Of a stretch of 64,000 nucleotides of DNA, positions 24,125-37,300 are shown piece by piece. The stretch comes from Rotaria sordida (Eukaryota; Rotifera; Eurotatoria; Philodinida; Philodinidae): positions 285,023 through 349,022 of the forward strand of contig CAJNOL010000020.1 in NCBI GenBank assembly GCA_905250125.1, read 5' to 3'. The translations under genes were made by a program, and so were the position numbers. The first letter of the stretch is position 1. Every line of letters begins with the position of its first letter. The notes under the pieces are model-generated. The model had not been told where the DNA came from. It saw only the letters and a list, made by a program, of their open reading frames with translations, and made no database searches.

Positions 24125-25563
24125 ATGATGCATGCGACTAAAAAACTTTTTCTGTCATTCTATTCTGCATATACGTCGAGACGAACAATATCGATTCTAT
24201 GTAAAAAAGAAGCACTTTGTTTAACCAATTTTCATATACCTTTTCAAAAAAATATAAAAAATTTGTCCAGTAAAAGTGGTGCTCCTATTCAAAATGCTGC
24301 TGTTATTTTTGCTGAAGTTCCATCTGACTATCCTGAAGCTGGCAAACACATTAAATATGTTAAAAATCGAACAATTAACATAAATTATGTTAATACACAA
24401 GGTGGTATTATAACAAAAAATCTTGTCATATCCATTGATCCATACATGAGAGGACGTATGAGACCAGCCGAAACAAAAAGTTATGTAGAATCATTTGAAC
24501 TCAATCAACCATTGACCAATTTCTTCGTAGGTAAAGTTGTTAAATCAGATAATAATAAATATAAAGTTGGTCAAGTTGTGTATGGACAAGGAGCGTATGA
24601 AGAATATACAATTCATTCAAAAGATCAAGCTGAATCACTTCGTATTTTAAGTGATGAACAACTTAAACTTGGTTTATCTTTAACAACATGGGTAGGAGCT
24701 GCTGGAATGCCAGGACAAACAGCTTTCTATGGTTTCTATTACATTGGTCAACCAAAGAAGGATGAAACAATATTTATTACTGGAGCTTCTGGAGCTGTTG
24801 GTCAAATTGTTGGACAACTTGGTATGTCAATTTCTTTCTACTAAATTGATTGTGTCTGTTACTATCAGTTTTCTCAAAGCAAACAAATTTTTCTTTTTGG
24901 AAAAAAAAAATTTTGTTTTTTTGTACAATTCAGAAAGTCAAGCAAAAAAGAAAGATAGTATGACGTTTATTTACTGTAATTTTAAAAAGATAGGATATCA
25001 AAATATGATTTATCTTTTCTTCATTTTTAATTTGGTTTTTTTTTGTTTTAGCTAAACGTGAAGGTCTTAAAGTGATTGGATCAGCTGGTACAGATGAGAA
25101 AGTACAATGGCTTAAAAACGAACTTTCTTTTGATCATGCATTTAATTATAATACAGTTAATGTAAGAAAAGAACTTGCTAAATTTAATCCATTGAATATT
25201 TATTTTGATAATGTTGGTGGTGAACAACTTGAAGCAGCAATTGCTGCTGCTGCTGATCATGCACGTTTTGTTGAATGTGGTATGATTTCACAATATCATA
25301 AATCAAATGATGTTGGCATTCGTAATCTTATATTGGTTGTTCGTAAACGACTTAAACTTCAAGGTTTTATCATTTTTGATCAAACAAAAGATGAAAATTT
25401 TAATAGAGAATTTTATTCGAAAGTACCGAAATGGATTGCTAATGGTGAATTAAAAATTAAAGAAGATGTTACAAAAGGTTTAGAACAAGCTCCAGAAGCT
25501 GTTGTTGGAATTTTTAAAGGAAAGAATTTTGGCAAAGCTGTCGTTCAAATAGCTGATGATTAA
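24125..25563 (+). CDS. Zinc-independent MDR reductase (alkenal/prostaglandin reductase-like)
   Basis: NAD(P)H-dependent reductase of the medium-chain dehydrogenase superfamily, in the group reducing the double bond of alpha,beta-unsaturated aldehydes and ketones (PTGR/LTB4 dehydrogenase/curcumin reductase type). Exons 24125-24821 and 25052-25563 join in phase 1 inside LAKREG, giving 402 aa. Key signs: IDPYMRGRM, GYGAYEEY-like GQGAYEEYTI, the nucleotide-binding GASGAVGQIVGQ, then IGSAGTDEKV and the family-typical FDNVGGEQLEAA. No catalytic-zinc Cys/His set. Residues 1-55 are an extra basic, Ser-rich leader lacking acidic residues, probably a mitochondrial presequence; two adjacent ATGs begin it. 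The wording of several blocks (DPYMRGRM, TTWVGAAGMPGQTAFYGF, VECGMISQY) resembles fungal members more than vertebrate PTGR1, so transfer is possible. The exact substrate is unknown. Confidence 0.9.
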
Positions 25564-25627
25564 ACAATTTTCTATACATTGTTTTTTTTCCTGTAAATTT
25601 ATATACACTTGTTATAGCTTATATTTT

Positions 25628-25633
25628 AATAAA
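25628..25633 (+). promoter_or_regulatory. Poly(A) signal of the reductase gene
   Basis: AATAAA 65 nt after the stop codon. Confidence 0.5.
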
Positions 25634-25639
25634 ATATTT

Positions 25640-26232
25640 TCATAGAGAAAGTATGTATAATTTCAATGCATATAATGGCTATTAATAAACATTGATCGAG
25701 ATAATATCAACGAGAATTTTTAGATCCGTTTATTTTAATGATCTTTCCTTTGAATTTCATAATGGTTTTATTTTTTTGAAAAAAAAAGAACAATAAAATA
25801 ACACAATATATTTAATAAATAAGAAAGAAATAGACATACTCTTCGGACAACTCGTATAATGTTATGTTATGCATTGATGTATGGTATTCTAGTAATTTGC
25901 TCTAAAAGAGTATTCAGACAGGACAATTATCTGTCACTATTATTGATGTGTCATTTTTTATCCCTGGATAACAATACCAAGTGTTTTCTTGTTTTGTAAT
26001 GGTTTCTGACAGACGCATAATTGAAATTTTTTCGTATATATCTCGTTACTATCAAGGCATCTGTATTTCTGATGGTAATTTGTATTGTGTCATTAGTTCG
26101 AATTGCATGTCAACTAAGACATTTCGGCCTCGACCTTCCGATTGAAGCGCGTGTGGCCATATATATCGTACATCAACAGTTCTTTTATGTATTATCTTTT
26201 CTTTTACAATTATTTCTTTTTCTGTTTAACAG
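25640..26232. other. Gap before the fibrinogen-domain gene; likely its 5' exon(s)
   Basis: Two mutually exclusive first exons would join in phase 1 to the exon at 26233: 25999-26074 (starts MVSDRRI, no signal peptide) or 26072-26150 (starts MVICIVSLVRIA, short hydrophobic leader, weak donor gtgtgg). A secreted product favours the second, but sequence alone does not decide. Confidence 0.3.
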
Positions 26233-27854
26233 AACGTCCTTCAGATCTAATATATCATTCATCTTGTAGTAGAGACACAAGTTACATTTGTTATCCTTTA
26301 TCTTCTAGTACTCTGTATTGCATTCTCAATAAATATGAATATATTTTCAATCTCATTCTTTCTTTACATAATTATCTATTGTGCGAATACAGCACCTCCA
26401 GTAAATACAAATGGAGCAAGTATGTTTAGAATAATGAGAAATTAATTTTATAAAATAATTAATTTAGATACGGGTTTAATTGCAAATGGAAAATTAATTG
26501 ATGAACTGACATGCAAGACGGATGATGGACGAAGTAAGTTGTTGTTGTTGTTGTTGTTGTTGTTTTTTTTTTATTTCTTAACATATTTTCTTTTTATTCA
26601 AAATAACAGTTGAAATTCCACTCAATGGTAAAATGCGTGTGGGTACAAATCCTTGCAAAGGTAAAATTTAAAAAAATCATGATAAATATAACAATATATA
26701 TATACATATATATGATTATTTGTTTAGTATGTACATGTACTGCTACGGGATTTTTATGCGAAGATCAATGTGAAACAATCCCAGGATCAACTTCAATAGG
26801 TACTCCAGGAGGTATATTTATCTATCTCATATGAAAAATTTCTTTATTATATTGATCATTTTATTTTAGATAGTACCACAACTGTGTCAAGTTCTACTTC
26901 ACCTTCACCTGATCAAATAATACTTTCAGCTTCATTTGTACCACAATCAGTATCAAATACAAATTCAAATGGTGCTTTTGGAACAGGTCCAACAACGCCA
27001 TCGTCAAGAATTGATAACTCTGATGACGACACATCAAATACGATTGGTGGTGGATCATGTGCTCGTATAGCAGTTAATGGATTAGTACCCTCACGTGAAT
27101 ATGCATATATGGATTGTAGTGAAGTTTATCTAGCTGGAAAACGAACAAGTGGAATTTATGAAATATGGTAAGAAGAAAACTAAATATAAAGATAATTAAT
27201 TTTATATATATGTGTATATATATATATATATATATTAAAAGGCCTCGAACAAGTCCAAAACCTTTTCGAGTTTTATGCGATATGGATACAGATGGTGGTG
27301 GATGGACAGTTGTTCAACGTCGTGGTGATTATAGTCAACAATCAAATTTTTTTGTAACATGGTCATCATATAAACGTGGTTTTGGTGATCTTACACGTGA
27401 TTTTTGGCTTGGAAATGAAAAAATTCATGCATTAACAACTCAAGATGAATATCGTTTACATATTGATATGGAAGATTTTAATGATCAAACACGTTTTGTT
27501 GATTATGAATGGTTTTTTATTACAGATGAACAAACAAAATATACATTAAATTTAGGACGATATATGACAACATCAACTGGTGGTGATTCGTTATCATATA
27601 ATCGTGGTATGCGTTTTACAACACGTGATCAAGATAATGATCAATCTATGTCAAGTCAATGTGCAGAAAATTATAAGAGTGGTTGGTGGCATGCTGGATG
27701 TACATTAGCAAATTTAAATGGACTTTATTTACGTGGAAATGATTCAACTGCTACAGGAATTTTTTGGAATAATTGGCTAGGTGCAAAATATTCATTAAAA
27801 ACATGTGCGATAAAGGTTCGACCATCTGGTTTTAATACAGAAATGCTCACGTGA
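26233..27854 (+). CDS. Secreted fibrinogen-related protein with VWC-like module (5' incomplete)
   Basis: An extracellular protein whose C-terminal fibrinogen globe binds ligands, as in ficolins, tenascins and FREP-type proteins. Supported exons: 26233-26280 and 26393-26419 (tentative, but phase 1 at both ends), 26468-26533, 26610-26660, 26728-26811, 26870-27167, 27242-27854. A Cys-rich module comes first: LTCKTDDGR...CKVCTCTATGFLCEDQC, the CxxCxC spacing of a von Willebrand C domain. A Ser/Thr-rich linker follows. The fibrinogen domain starts at CARIAVNGL, then YMDCSEVYLAGKRTSGIYEI, CDMDTDGGGWTVVQRR, and CAENYKSGWWHAGC...NLNGLYL. The usual disulfide cysteines are present. The last intron splits the Trp codon of YEIWP. 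The true start is unresolved. It could serve in immune recognition or matrix; no basis to choose. Confidence 0.88.
26539..26563. repeat. (GTT)n microsatellite in an intron
   Basis: About eight GTT units directly after the splice donor of the intron 26534-26609. Confidence 0.85.
27203..27236. repeat. (TA)n run before the last exon
   Basis: Near-pure TA repeat filling the intron 27168-27241 just upstream of the acceptor. Confidence 0.8.
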
Positions 27855-28037
27855 ATAAGACACGAGTCCTTTTTTCTTTTTGCTTTTGTATATTATTTCA
27901 TTTTATTATTGAATGACAAACAGAAAGAAAAAAAAAGGCCTAATTGCAAACGAATAAGATATGCTATCTTATACAACAAATCTTTATGATTAATTTCAAT
28001 AAGAGAAGCGAGATTAATGAATAAATAATTTCAGATA

Positions 28038-28043
28038 AATAAA
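28038..28043 (+). promoter_or_regulatory. Candidate poly(A) signal of the fibrinogen-domain gene
   Basis: AATAAA 184 nt past the stop codon. Confidence 0.4.
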
Positions 28044-28044
28044 G

Positions 28045-29071
28045 ATGAACTTTAACATGATTTATGTTAAATACTTTACTACATAGTAAAAATTAATTTA
28101 GTGAATTTTTAAATTTGTTTTAAATTGAAATTAAATTAATACACATATAGTACGATGTTTAATCGAATGAGAAAAGTTCTAATTATTAACTATATATTTT
28201 CTAATTTAAAAAAAAAACGCTAATATTGATTTTTGAGTAGAAGTTAATATTTGAAATTGAATGAAATAGTATTTAACAGTTAATTGTAAACAATTTATCA
28301 TTTTTTTTCCTTTGCTTTATATATTAGGGTATCATTTGTCTTCTTTTTTTGTCGTTCTATCATTTAAAATATGGAAATAATGCATAAATGTGCTGTCCAA
28401 TGATGTATAATTTCATTCCTTCTAATTTCCACCTCTAGAAAATATCATAAATAATTCATTTTTAATTATTTAAAATGTTTAATTTATTTATGTAGCATAA
28501 GAATTATTTCAATTGGTCGAATAAATATTAAGAAAGAAAAAAAAAATCATGTAAATTATATGTTACATTAATCATCTGATGGCCATCTATATAACTTTCT
28601 TTGGCGCTAGTTTAAATTGCTCTTTTTTTAAAGTTGATAATAGCAATTTTTACGCCTTAAAAGAATAAATATACTCACATAATATTCATTTATATTTTCA
28701 CAATAATTTTATAATAGAATCATTAGAATTGCACATTTGACAAGTTATTTTAAGTTCTAATTAACTTTTTCAAGACTGAATAAGAATACAATAAAATAAA
28801 AAATAATTTTCTCTATTTACCTATATGCAACCAATTTTCTATTTCTTACTAAAAATACATCAAATTTTATTATTCGATAAAGATTTATCTTTTTCCTAGA
28901 CTTAATTTATTTAATCTATTTATTATTGACCGATGATAATACCTATCAAAAGAACGAATCAGTTTTTTTTCCTATAAATAGGTTATGTTAATTGATTTAA
29001 GATAAATATTAATTTTGTTATCTACTCAGTGATTATTCTCACGATTCCACCATTTATTAAGTGGTATCAAA
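28045..29071. other. Intergenic / VPS13 5' flank
   Basis: AT-rich spacer of about 1 kb with no ORF of note. It must contain the VPS13 promoter and 5' UTR, but no distinct TATA box or initiator can be singled out. Confidence 0.5.
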
Positions 29072-31368
29072 ATGGTGTTTGAAAATTTAGTTGTCTATTT
29101 ACTTGATAAATATTTGGGTGATTATATTGAAAATTTAGATACAAAAAAACTTAAAATTGATATATGGAGTGGTAAATAAAAAGAAAAATGAATTTCTTTT
29201 ATCATTAAATTTTTTTTTGTTCTTAGGTAATGTTGTTTTGGAAAATCTTTATTTAAAATCGAATGCATTGGTATAATTTATTTTACTAATTGCAAATATA
29301 TAAATCGATCTATTTTTTTTTATTTTTAATTATAGGCTGATTTAAATCTTCCTGTAACTGTATCAATTGGATATTTACGTATGTTGAATTTAGTTTTGTT
29401 TTATTAGAAAAAAAAATTATCTTTATTTTCGTTTTAGAAAAATTAACACTTCAAGTTCCATGGAAAAATTTATATACACATCCAACGAAAGCAACAATTG
29501 ATGGACTTTTTTTACTTGTTGTACCTAAAACTGGTCTATAGATTATTTTGTTTTTTCGTTTTGTTGAAAGTTTTTTTTTTTTTTTTAAATGTAGAAGTTC
29601 AATATGATGCGCAAAGGGAGGAGAATGAACAACATGAAGCTAAAATGAAAGAAGTTCGACAAGTTGAAGAACTTCGAAAACAAAAAGAAGCTGAAAGTAA
29701 AATAAAGATAAAATTTAAAAAAAAAATAAAGATTATCTTTTTATTTTCATTAACATTTAGAAAATGCCAAAGAAACTGGTAAAACTAATGATACATTTGT
29801 TGAACGTATGCAACTTCAAATTATTCGAAATCTTGAATTATCAATTCGAAATATTCATATTGTCTATGAAGATAAATCAACTAAACCTGATCATCCATTT
29901 GCACTTGGAATAACACTTAATTATATTACACTTCATGTATTATATCAAATAAATTTTTATTTTTTATTTTAAATTACAAAAAAAAAACAAAACATTATTT
30001 TTATTCTATAGACAACAACACCAGATGGGGAACCGACTGTACTTAAAGAAGATACACCGTTGATTCATAAAGTAAGAAAAAAAAATTTTTTTCGAAATCA
30101 AAAGCTATTATTCATATTGGTTTTAAAATAAACAATAGTGAATCTATATTCTAATTGAAAATTTAATTATTAAAACGATCTATTTTTATTTTAGCTTGGT
30201 GAATTAAGTGCCTTCTCAATTTATTGGAATTCAAATGCAAAATCTCGGTCAGACTTACCAAGAGATGAAGCTATTGTATATTAATTATTTCATTTATTAT
30301 TCAAATTTTAATTTTTTTTTTAAATAGAATGATCTAAGAGAGAAAATTGCAATTGATAATCAACAAGTACCATCTGATATTGAATATAGTAAATTTTAAT
30401 GTTATTTTTTCTTTTTATTCACTATTCTATATAAATTTCATCTAGTTCTTCGACCACTTCATGTCAAAGCAAGACTTATATTAACAATGAAACCACGTCA
30501 AGAACATTTCAAACAACCTATGTTTGATGTTAAAATTGATTTAGATGAAATTAGTTTAAATATGAGTCGTGATCAAGTAAAATTAAATGAAAAAAACATA
30601 AATATTATTTTAATAATTCTTTAATTTTTGAATTATTTAGTATTCAGATTTACTTGATCTACTTGAATTTCAAGATTATCTTATTGTTAAATCAAAATAT
30701 ATAAAATATCAAATAAAAAATGATAAAGAAGAAAAATCAAGTTTTAAAAAGTAAAATATTTTTAATTTAAAATAAAATAAAATTCTTTATTTTTTTTTCT
30801 TTTTTAATATTTAGATGGAAATTTGCTTATGAAGCGATTGTTAATGAAGAAATTCGACCAAGATTTGAATGTTATAAATGGGAAAATATCAAAGCACATT
30901 TAGATCGATGTAGAGAATATCGTGAGATTCATTTTCAAGAATTAACGGGAAAGTTAACAAATGAACAAAAAAAACGTGCAGAAGTAAGAACAAAAAAAAA
31001 TTTTTTAATGAAATAATTTAAAGAAAATTCGTTTTTTTTTCTTAAGGAATTAGAAAAAAAACTTGATGTTTTTAATTTAACATATATTCGTCGAAGTGCA
31101 GAAATTGAAGCAAAACAAAAGAAACAACAAGAACCTAAAACTTGGTGGGGAAGTGTATCAACTTGGTGGAGTGGAAATAAACATCCAGATGACCCAGGTT
31201 TTATTTTTTTGAACTCTTTATAAATTAATTTTCTCTTGATTTTTTTTTCTATTATTATTCTTAGAACTTGATTTAGAAAAAGTCATGTCACCAGAAGAAA
31301 AAAAGAGACTTTATGATGCTATTGGTTATGCTGGTGAAGATACTTCAACATCGAGTTATCCTGAAGAA
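29072..31368 (+). other. VPS13 exons 1-14 (residues 1-476, chorein region)
   Basis: Exons: 29072-29171, 29227-29270, 29336-29378, 29438-29533, 29595-29696, 29761-29936, 30012-30071, 30195-30275, 30328-30388, 30446-30576, 30641-30750, 30815-30983, 31047-31197, 31265-31368. All introns are GT-AG and 49-118 bp, and phases agree at every junction. Exon 5 encodes a charged helix rich in Glu, Gln and Lys. Exon 13 encodes the WWGSVSTWW motif that precedes the [13 protein letters not shown] block. Confidence 0.88.
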
Positions 31369-34300
31369 GTTTGTTCATCGTTTTTCTTTGTTTTTTTTTA
31401 ATCTCCCAAAAGAATCGAAGTCTACACCACAAAACACATTAGCTCATTGCTTTTCACTATTCAATTCTAGCTCTGTTTATCTGCTTGATTTCCTTTGTGT
31501 TACATGCTTCTTAGCAATGGATAAATCAGTGATCAGATACTTAGTACTTTTTACTAAACAATTGTACTTTGCACTTGTACTTAAATCAGAGAAGGAATTG
31601 ATAGCAGCTATCAGCCTGTCTGGTACGGATTTCAGACTGACCGGTCTGTCCTACTCAGATTGGCTCCGTCTCTGACTTAACTAAGTTTGCTTGTACTTAG
31701 TACTTAGATGAGATAATGTTTTTTTTGTTACGAAATTGTATTCCTTGTTTATGCCTTTATAAGATAGTTCTGTATAAATTTTTTGCTGCACTATTAAATC
31801 ACGAATGATAGAAGAATTGAAATTTTTATTAGTTTGAAAAAGTTGAAAAACATTAGCTTTTTAGAAGAAAGAAATCAATAAGTTTGACGTTAACAGACAA
31901 TCAACGAAAAAAAACATTTGACACGAATATATAGTACATATAAGAAGCGTGAAACAGTTAATTTATAACAAATTTTGCTTCATGCGTAAAAAAAAAACTA
32001 AATGACGAAATAGATGTTTGTTCGTCTTGATGACAATATCAGTCTGAGGGGTGGATAATGAGAAGCTAACACTCCACGCCCTATTAAAGTATTGTACTTT
32101 GGACGTTACGTTCCATGTTTTTTTGCCATTACAGATGCCATTAGACTACGAAAATAGTAGACATTGATAAAGAAATATTAGTCAAAGCAAAATATTACAT
32201 TGTATTAAGAACATTTGTACACAGTACTGATAGTATAATATAAGCCACTTTTGTGCATTTGAACTATGCGTCAGCACTAAGTACAAGCATAAAATACAAT
32301 AGTTAAGTAAACAGTATTTGTACTGGTACTGATTCAACTACTGGAAGAAATCAATTTCTTTCATGATTTGAAAAATGTGTATATCTACTTACAAATAGCT
32401 ATTGGAGAATTGTGAAATAGGAATTAGGTGTACAATCATACTATTCTGTGGGAGTTTTTCTCGCTGCGGATTTATGAGTAGCTCAGAAAACGGCATAATA
32501 TTAATTTTTAATCACTTAATAAAACTATGGACAAATCTTTAACTGAAAAATGATATATCTTACAAAGGTGAACGATAATGGGTTCAAATTGTGTGAACAT
32601 TTATCGGATTCGATGATAAAAAGATTAGCGTGAGATAATACAATACCAATTTTTATAACATTCATAAAATCTGAACTATGCATCTCGTAGAAATAAGAGC
32701 ACGATAATTAAAATATATCTCTTATCATTTCTAATTTATATACGAGCTTCTATGATGAAGTTGTTCAATAAACACCTATATTCACCCTACTATAGATATT
32801 CTCAAATTGATCACACAATTTGAAAATTTCGATTTATCAATTGTTGAACACTTTTATATTTGTAAGCGAATGAAAGTATAACTACAATATAAAAAAAGAA
32901 CTTTTTCGCAATAGAATCCTACCTTGAAACTTTTGAGTTTCAAAACAAATTAGAAGCTTACCGGAATTCTATTCTATGGACGATTTAAACAATTGTTTTT
33001 TTTTGCAGTATGTTGACATCGACTTAGGAATTCATTTGAATATGCTTGACGTTAATATTCGGTCAAAAGTTAATGCAAATGATGCTGAGTAAGATTATCT
33101 AATGAAAATATAAGTTATTATTATTAAATTTATTTTAGATTTCGAATTATTGCTCGTGCTGTTATACCTGATACTGGTGTAATATTTAAACGACGACCAG
33201 CAACAGATGCAATAGCGTATGTTGTGTTTTTTCTTTTGTTTACAAAAAAAAAGTATTAAATTTAATATTTTGTTTTTATTTTTTGAATTAGAATCTTTAT
33301 TGATTTGGGTTCATTTCAAGTATTTGGTATTGCAACAGATTCAAAACAATCTGAATTTTTAAATGACAGTCGTCCTGTACTTGCTCGACCATCATCGTTA
33401 TCATCTTCTCACGAACAAAAATTATTGCAAATCGAATTTGAAACAAATCCATTAGATAAAGAATCTGATTATCGTATTAAAGTTATTTCAGAATCATTGG
33501 AAATAAAATATAATGCTGTAAGAATTTTATTTTAACAAAGAGTCTATAAAGAATTGACACTGAATATTTTGCATATTTCTCAGTAGCCTTTCAACATAAA
33601 GGAATAATTTTGTGAAACACGGTCTAAAAGAAGTGATGAATTTTGAACTCCTCGTCATAGACGTGACCGCGAGATCAAAGTCTACTGCGAAATTAATATG
33701 ATAGTTGTCCTTTATTATTTTTTTCATATTCATTGCACTGTATTGCGATTAATATGTTTTATCATCGACATGCATTGATAGTAGGTGAGAATTCATAAAC
33801 CGCAACGTATATTGATCAATGCTCTCTTGCACAATATCAGCAGCGCTATCGTATTTTACATTTTAATCCCAGACAGATTCTACTAACAGTTATTTTTTAT
33901 TTGTATCTTTCACTTAAACGAAATAGCAAACCTCATTTGTTTAGACCTAATGACACGAATAGATTCAGGACACATCACTTTCGGAATTCTTTTTTAGTTT
34001 TTTATCAAACTTTTGCACTCGTTTTTGTGAGTGATTTTATCAGTCTTTCTTTTAATCATACAATATTTCAATCAATGATCTATCCGACACTAGCTCTAAT
34101 GAAAATTTTAGAAGGATAGAAAACTTAACTGTTTGAGCAAATTACTATTATTGTTAAACATTAAGATAGAAATTAGCGCAACTCTTTTGAAACTTAATGC
34201 ATATAGCTATCCTCCGTATATAGAAGATGTATTCCTATAGCTTGTTTTTCAAAAAAGCAGCGTTCCGTTCTATGTGATCAAAAGCGCAAGAATGCTAAAG

Positions 34301-37300
34301 ATGATCATATATACAAAGTTGTAAAGGAATTGTGGTAATTTCTATCTTATTGATTAACAATAACGATCATTTGTCCATAAAATTAAACCTTCAATCCTAC
34401 TGAAGACTTTGTTAAACTTACTTTCGGACTGATAATTAAGGTGTACCAATTTCTAGAATGTGATGTCAAAGATGATATTTTTCTGCTTAGGAAAGATGTA
34501 ATTCCTGCGAATTATTTATATCAACGATGATAAGTGTTTTCACTCTATTAGAAGTTGTAGTTGAAATTCATGATATACAAAATAAAGGTTTCGGAATTGG
34601 ATGAAAATTCACGTTTTTTAGTTTTATTTGGACCAATTTTAACAAGTTTTGAGACCTGGATTTTGTATTAGGGAAAATCTAAGAATAGTTTCGGAAAGAG
34701 CGTTCAAAACTGATCACAACTGGTATGAAGAATCTCTCGGAGTCCAGTAATTCTCAATACTGAGCATGTGTTTTTGTAAGTAGAGATAAATCAATTCCTT
34801 GAATTTCTATTCGGTGCATAGAATATTTCTAGTGTTTGAGAATTACTGGATTCCTGATAGTTCTTTATGCTAGTTATGATCAGAATTGAACGCTATATCC
34901 GAAGCTATTCTTAGATTTTGTCTAATGCAAAACATAGGTCTCAAAACCAATTGGAATTGGTCGAAAAACACTAAAAAATGTGAATTTCCATCCGATTCCG
35001 ATTCCAAAACCTTTATTTTGTATTTCATGAGTTTTGAGTACAGTTTTGGACAGAGCAAAAAAAAACTGATCATGATTGATATAAATAATCCACAGGAACT
35101 ACATTCTTAATAAGGAAAAAATATTATCTTTGACATTATTTTCCAAGAATTTGTGCATTCCAATTGCTAATTGATTGAAATCTTGTGTAATTAAAAGAAA
35201 GGCTGATAAACTCATTAACAAACTCCAATACAAAAAGACTAATATAAAAAAATTGAGTGAGGTATTCTAAATCTATTTGTTTCATTGAGTGTAAATAAAT
35301 AAGGTATGCTGTTCTATTTAAGTGAAATATGCAAATTTATAGAGAATCGGACGAGGAATTTATCAATAAAAAAATTATTTCGTTTTGTTAAAAGGCTGTT
35401 GAGAAATATGTAAAATATTGAGAGGTCTATTCTTAATGAGCCACCCATTATGTACAAAACTGAAATATCACTTTTGTTTTTAGCCAACAATTAATAAATT
35501 AGCAGAATTTTTTGAACCAGATACTCAACGAAATTTACAAGGGTAAATAAAGTTTAAAATAAATTTCGATTTTAATCTATTTTTATTTAGTGTTAAACAA
35601 GTAGCTTATTCAACTTATACTGATGTTAAACAACGTTCTTATCTATTAATGAAACATAATATCGAAAAAATCAAAGTTTTAGATATTTATATTGATCTTC
35701 AATCATCTTATTTTCTTTTACCTGAAAATGGAGTTTATAAGGAGTAAGAGATTATTTTTTGTTTTTTTTTGTCAATCAACAAAAAAAAATCGAATGATAT
35801 ATTTTTGTTTTTTGTCTAGTGATGTTGCAGCTATTTGTATGGATTTGGGTCATTTAACATTAAAACGAGGTACAAATAAAAAACATATTGATGAAGAATC
35901 ATTTTTATCAAAAGCAGAAAAAGTAAAAATAATGTCTCATTTGTTCAATATTCTATTTGTTTTATTTTTTACAGAATATAGAAGATGCTCGAGAATTATC
36001 TTACACTCGATTCAAATTAAAACTTGAAGATGTTCAATTAATTTATGCAAATCGAAGTACAAAAAAAAATATTTTCAATAGATAATCAAAGAAAAAAACA
36101 AGTAAATTTTTGTCTTTAATTTAGATGAAAGTTGGGAACAAGCTCGAAAAGAAAAAAATACTCGTTTACATTTAATCAAACCTATGGAACTTGAAGTAGA
36201 TGTTGATAAATGTATTTATAACGATGATGCTGTTTTACCAGCGTATGAAATCTTTGTTTTTTTTTTCATCTCAATGAAATATTCTAATAATTTCTTCTTT
36301 TAATTAGATGGAAAATAGCTGGAAATGTTCCAAATATAGAATTACGTTTATCAGATAAACGGCTTTTTCAAATAATTAATCATATTCAATTAATTCCTTT
36401 ACCTGAATCGAAACATTCAATTAATGATCAATCTTTAATTGTTGAAGCAGAAGTTTATAAAAATAAATATTTTTTATTGAAATAGAATAATAAAAATTTT
36501 TTTTTTCTCATAGGCGACAACAGCACAATCTTTACTTAGTAATTCTGAACAAACATATGAAGCAGTTGAAGGAATGACACCAGTTAAAAAAACTTTAGAT
36601 GAATCAGAAGTTGATGAAGAATCCACAGAAGATACTGAAGAAGAACAAAATGATGGTGAAAGACAACTTACACAATTAGAAGCAATATTTACACTTGATA
36701 GAGTAATTTTTTATTTTTTCTACGGGGAAAACAAAAGAGACTTCTGTCTTGATGTCTTATGAGTGCTTAAGAAGTCTTTGAGCTATAGTTTTTAATATAA
36801 TGGATGTCCTAGAAGACATTGTACTAAATATCAGTGCATTTTTTCTCATTTCTTAAGAGTATCTCCTTGTTTGGACTATTTCTAGTTCCTTGCAAGAATA
36901 CAATAGTTAGATTATCGAAAGTGATAGAACCTATGTTCATGGAAAACATTTTAAAAGCAGATCTTCAGAGATTTTTGAAGGGATCTTTAAAAATCATCGA
37001 GTTTGTTTACGGTCCCAGTTGTTACTTTGTCTGATCGGGCTGAAATTTTTCTGTAGGTGTCTGGGATAAAATCTCAGGAGTAGATTTTTAATCTAGCGGA
37101 GAACCAGAAGTTGTCCACAAAAGGGGATACCATTAATCATAAAAACCAATCTCTCTTATGTTTAAAGATACAGAATTTCAAGATCTACAAAATTGTTGAC
37201 TTTGTTTCTCAAACAGTCTTCTCTTGTCAGAGCAAAATTTAGAAGAAGAACATCTATTTAGTCGTCCAATTGCGACGGTCAAGAAAACAAAAAGAACTGA

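Noticed and set aside
9342-31985. Shared 17-nt string (ATTTTGCTTCATGCG context) near 9342 and 31970
   Set aside because: Too short and without flanking similarity; likely chance.
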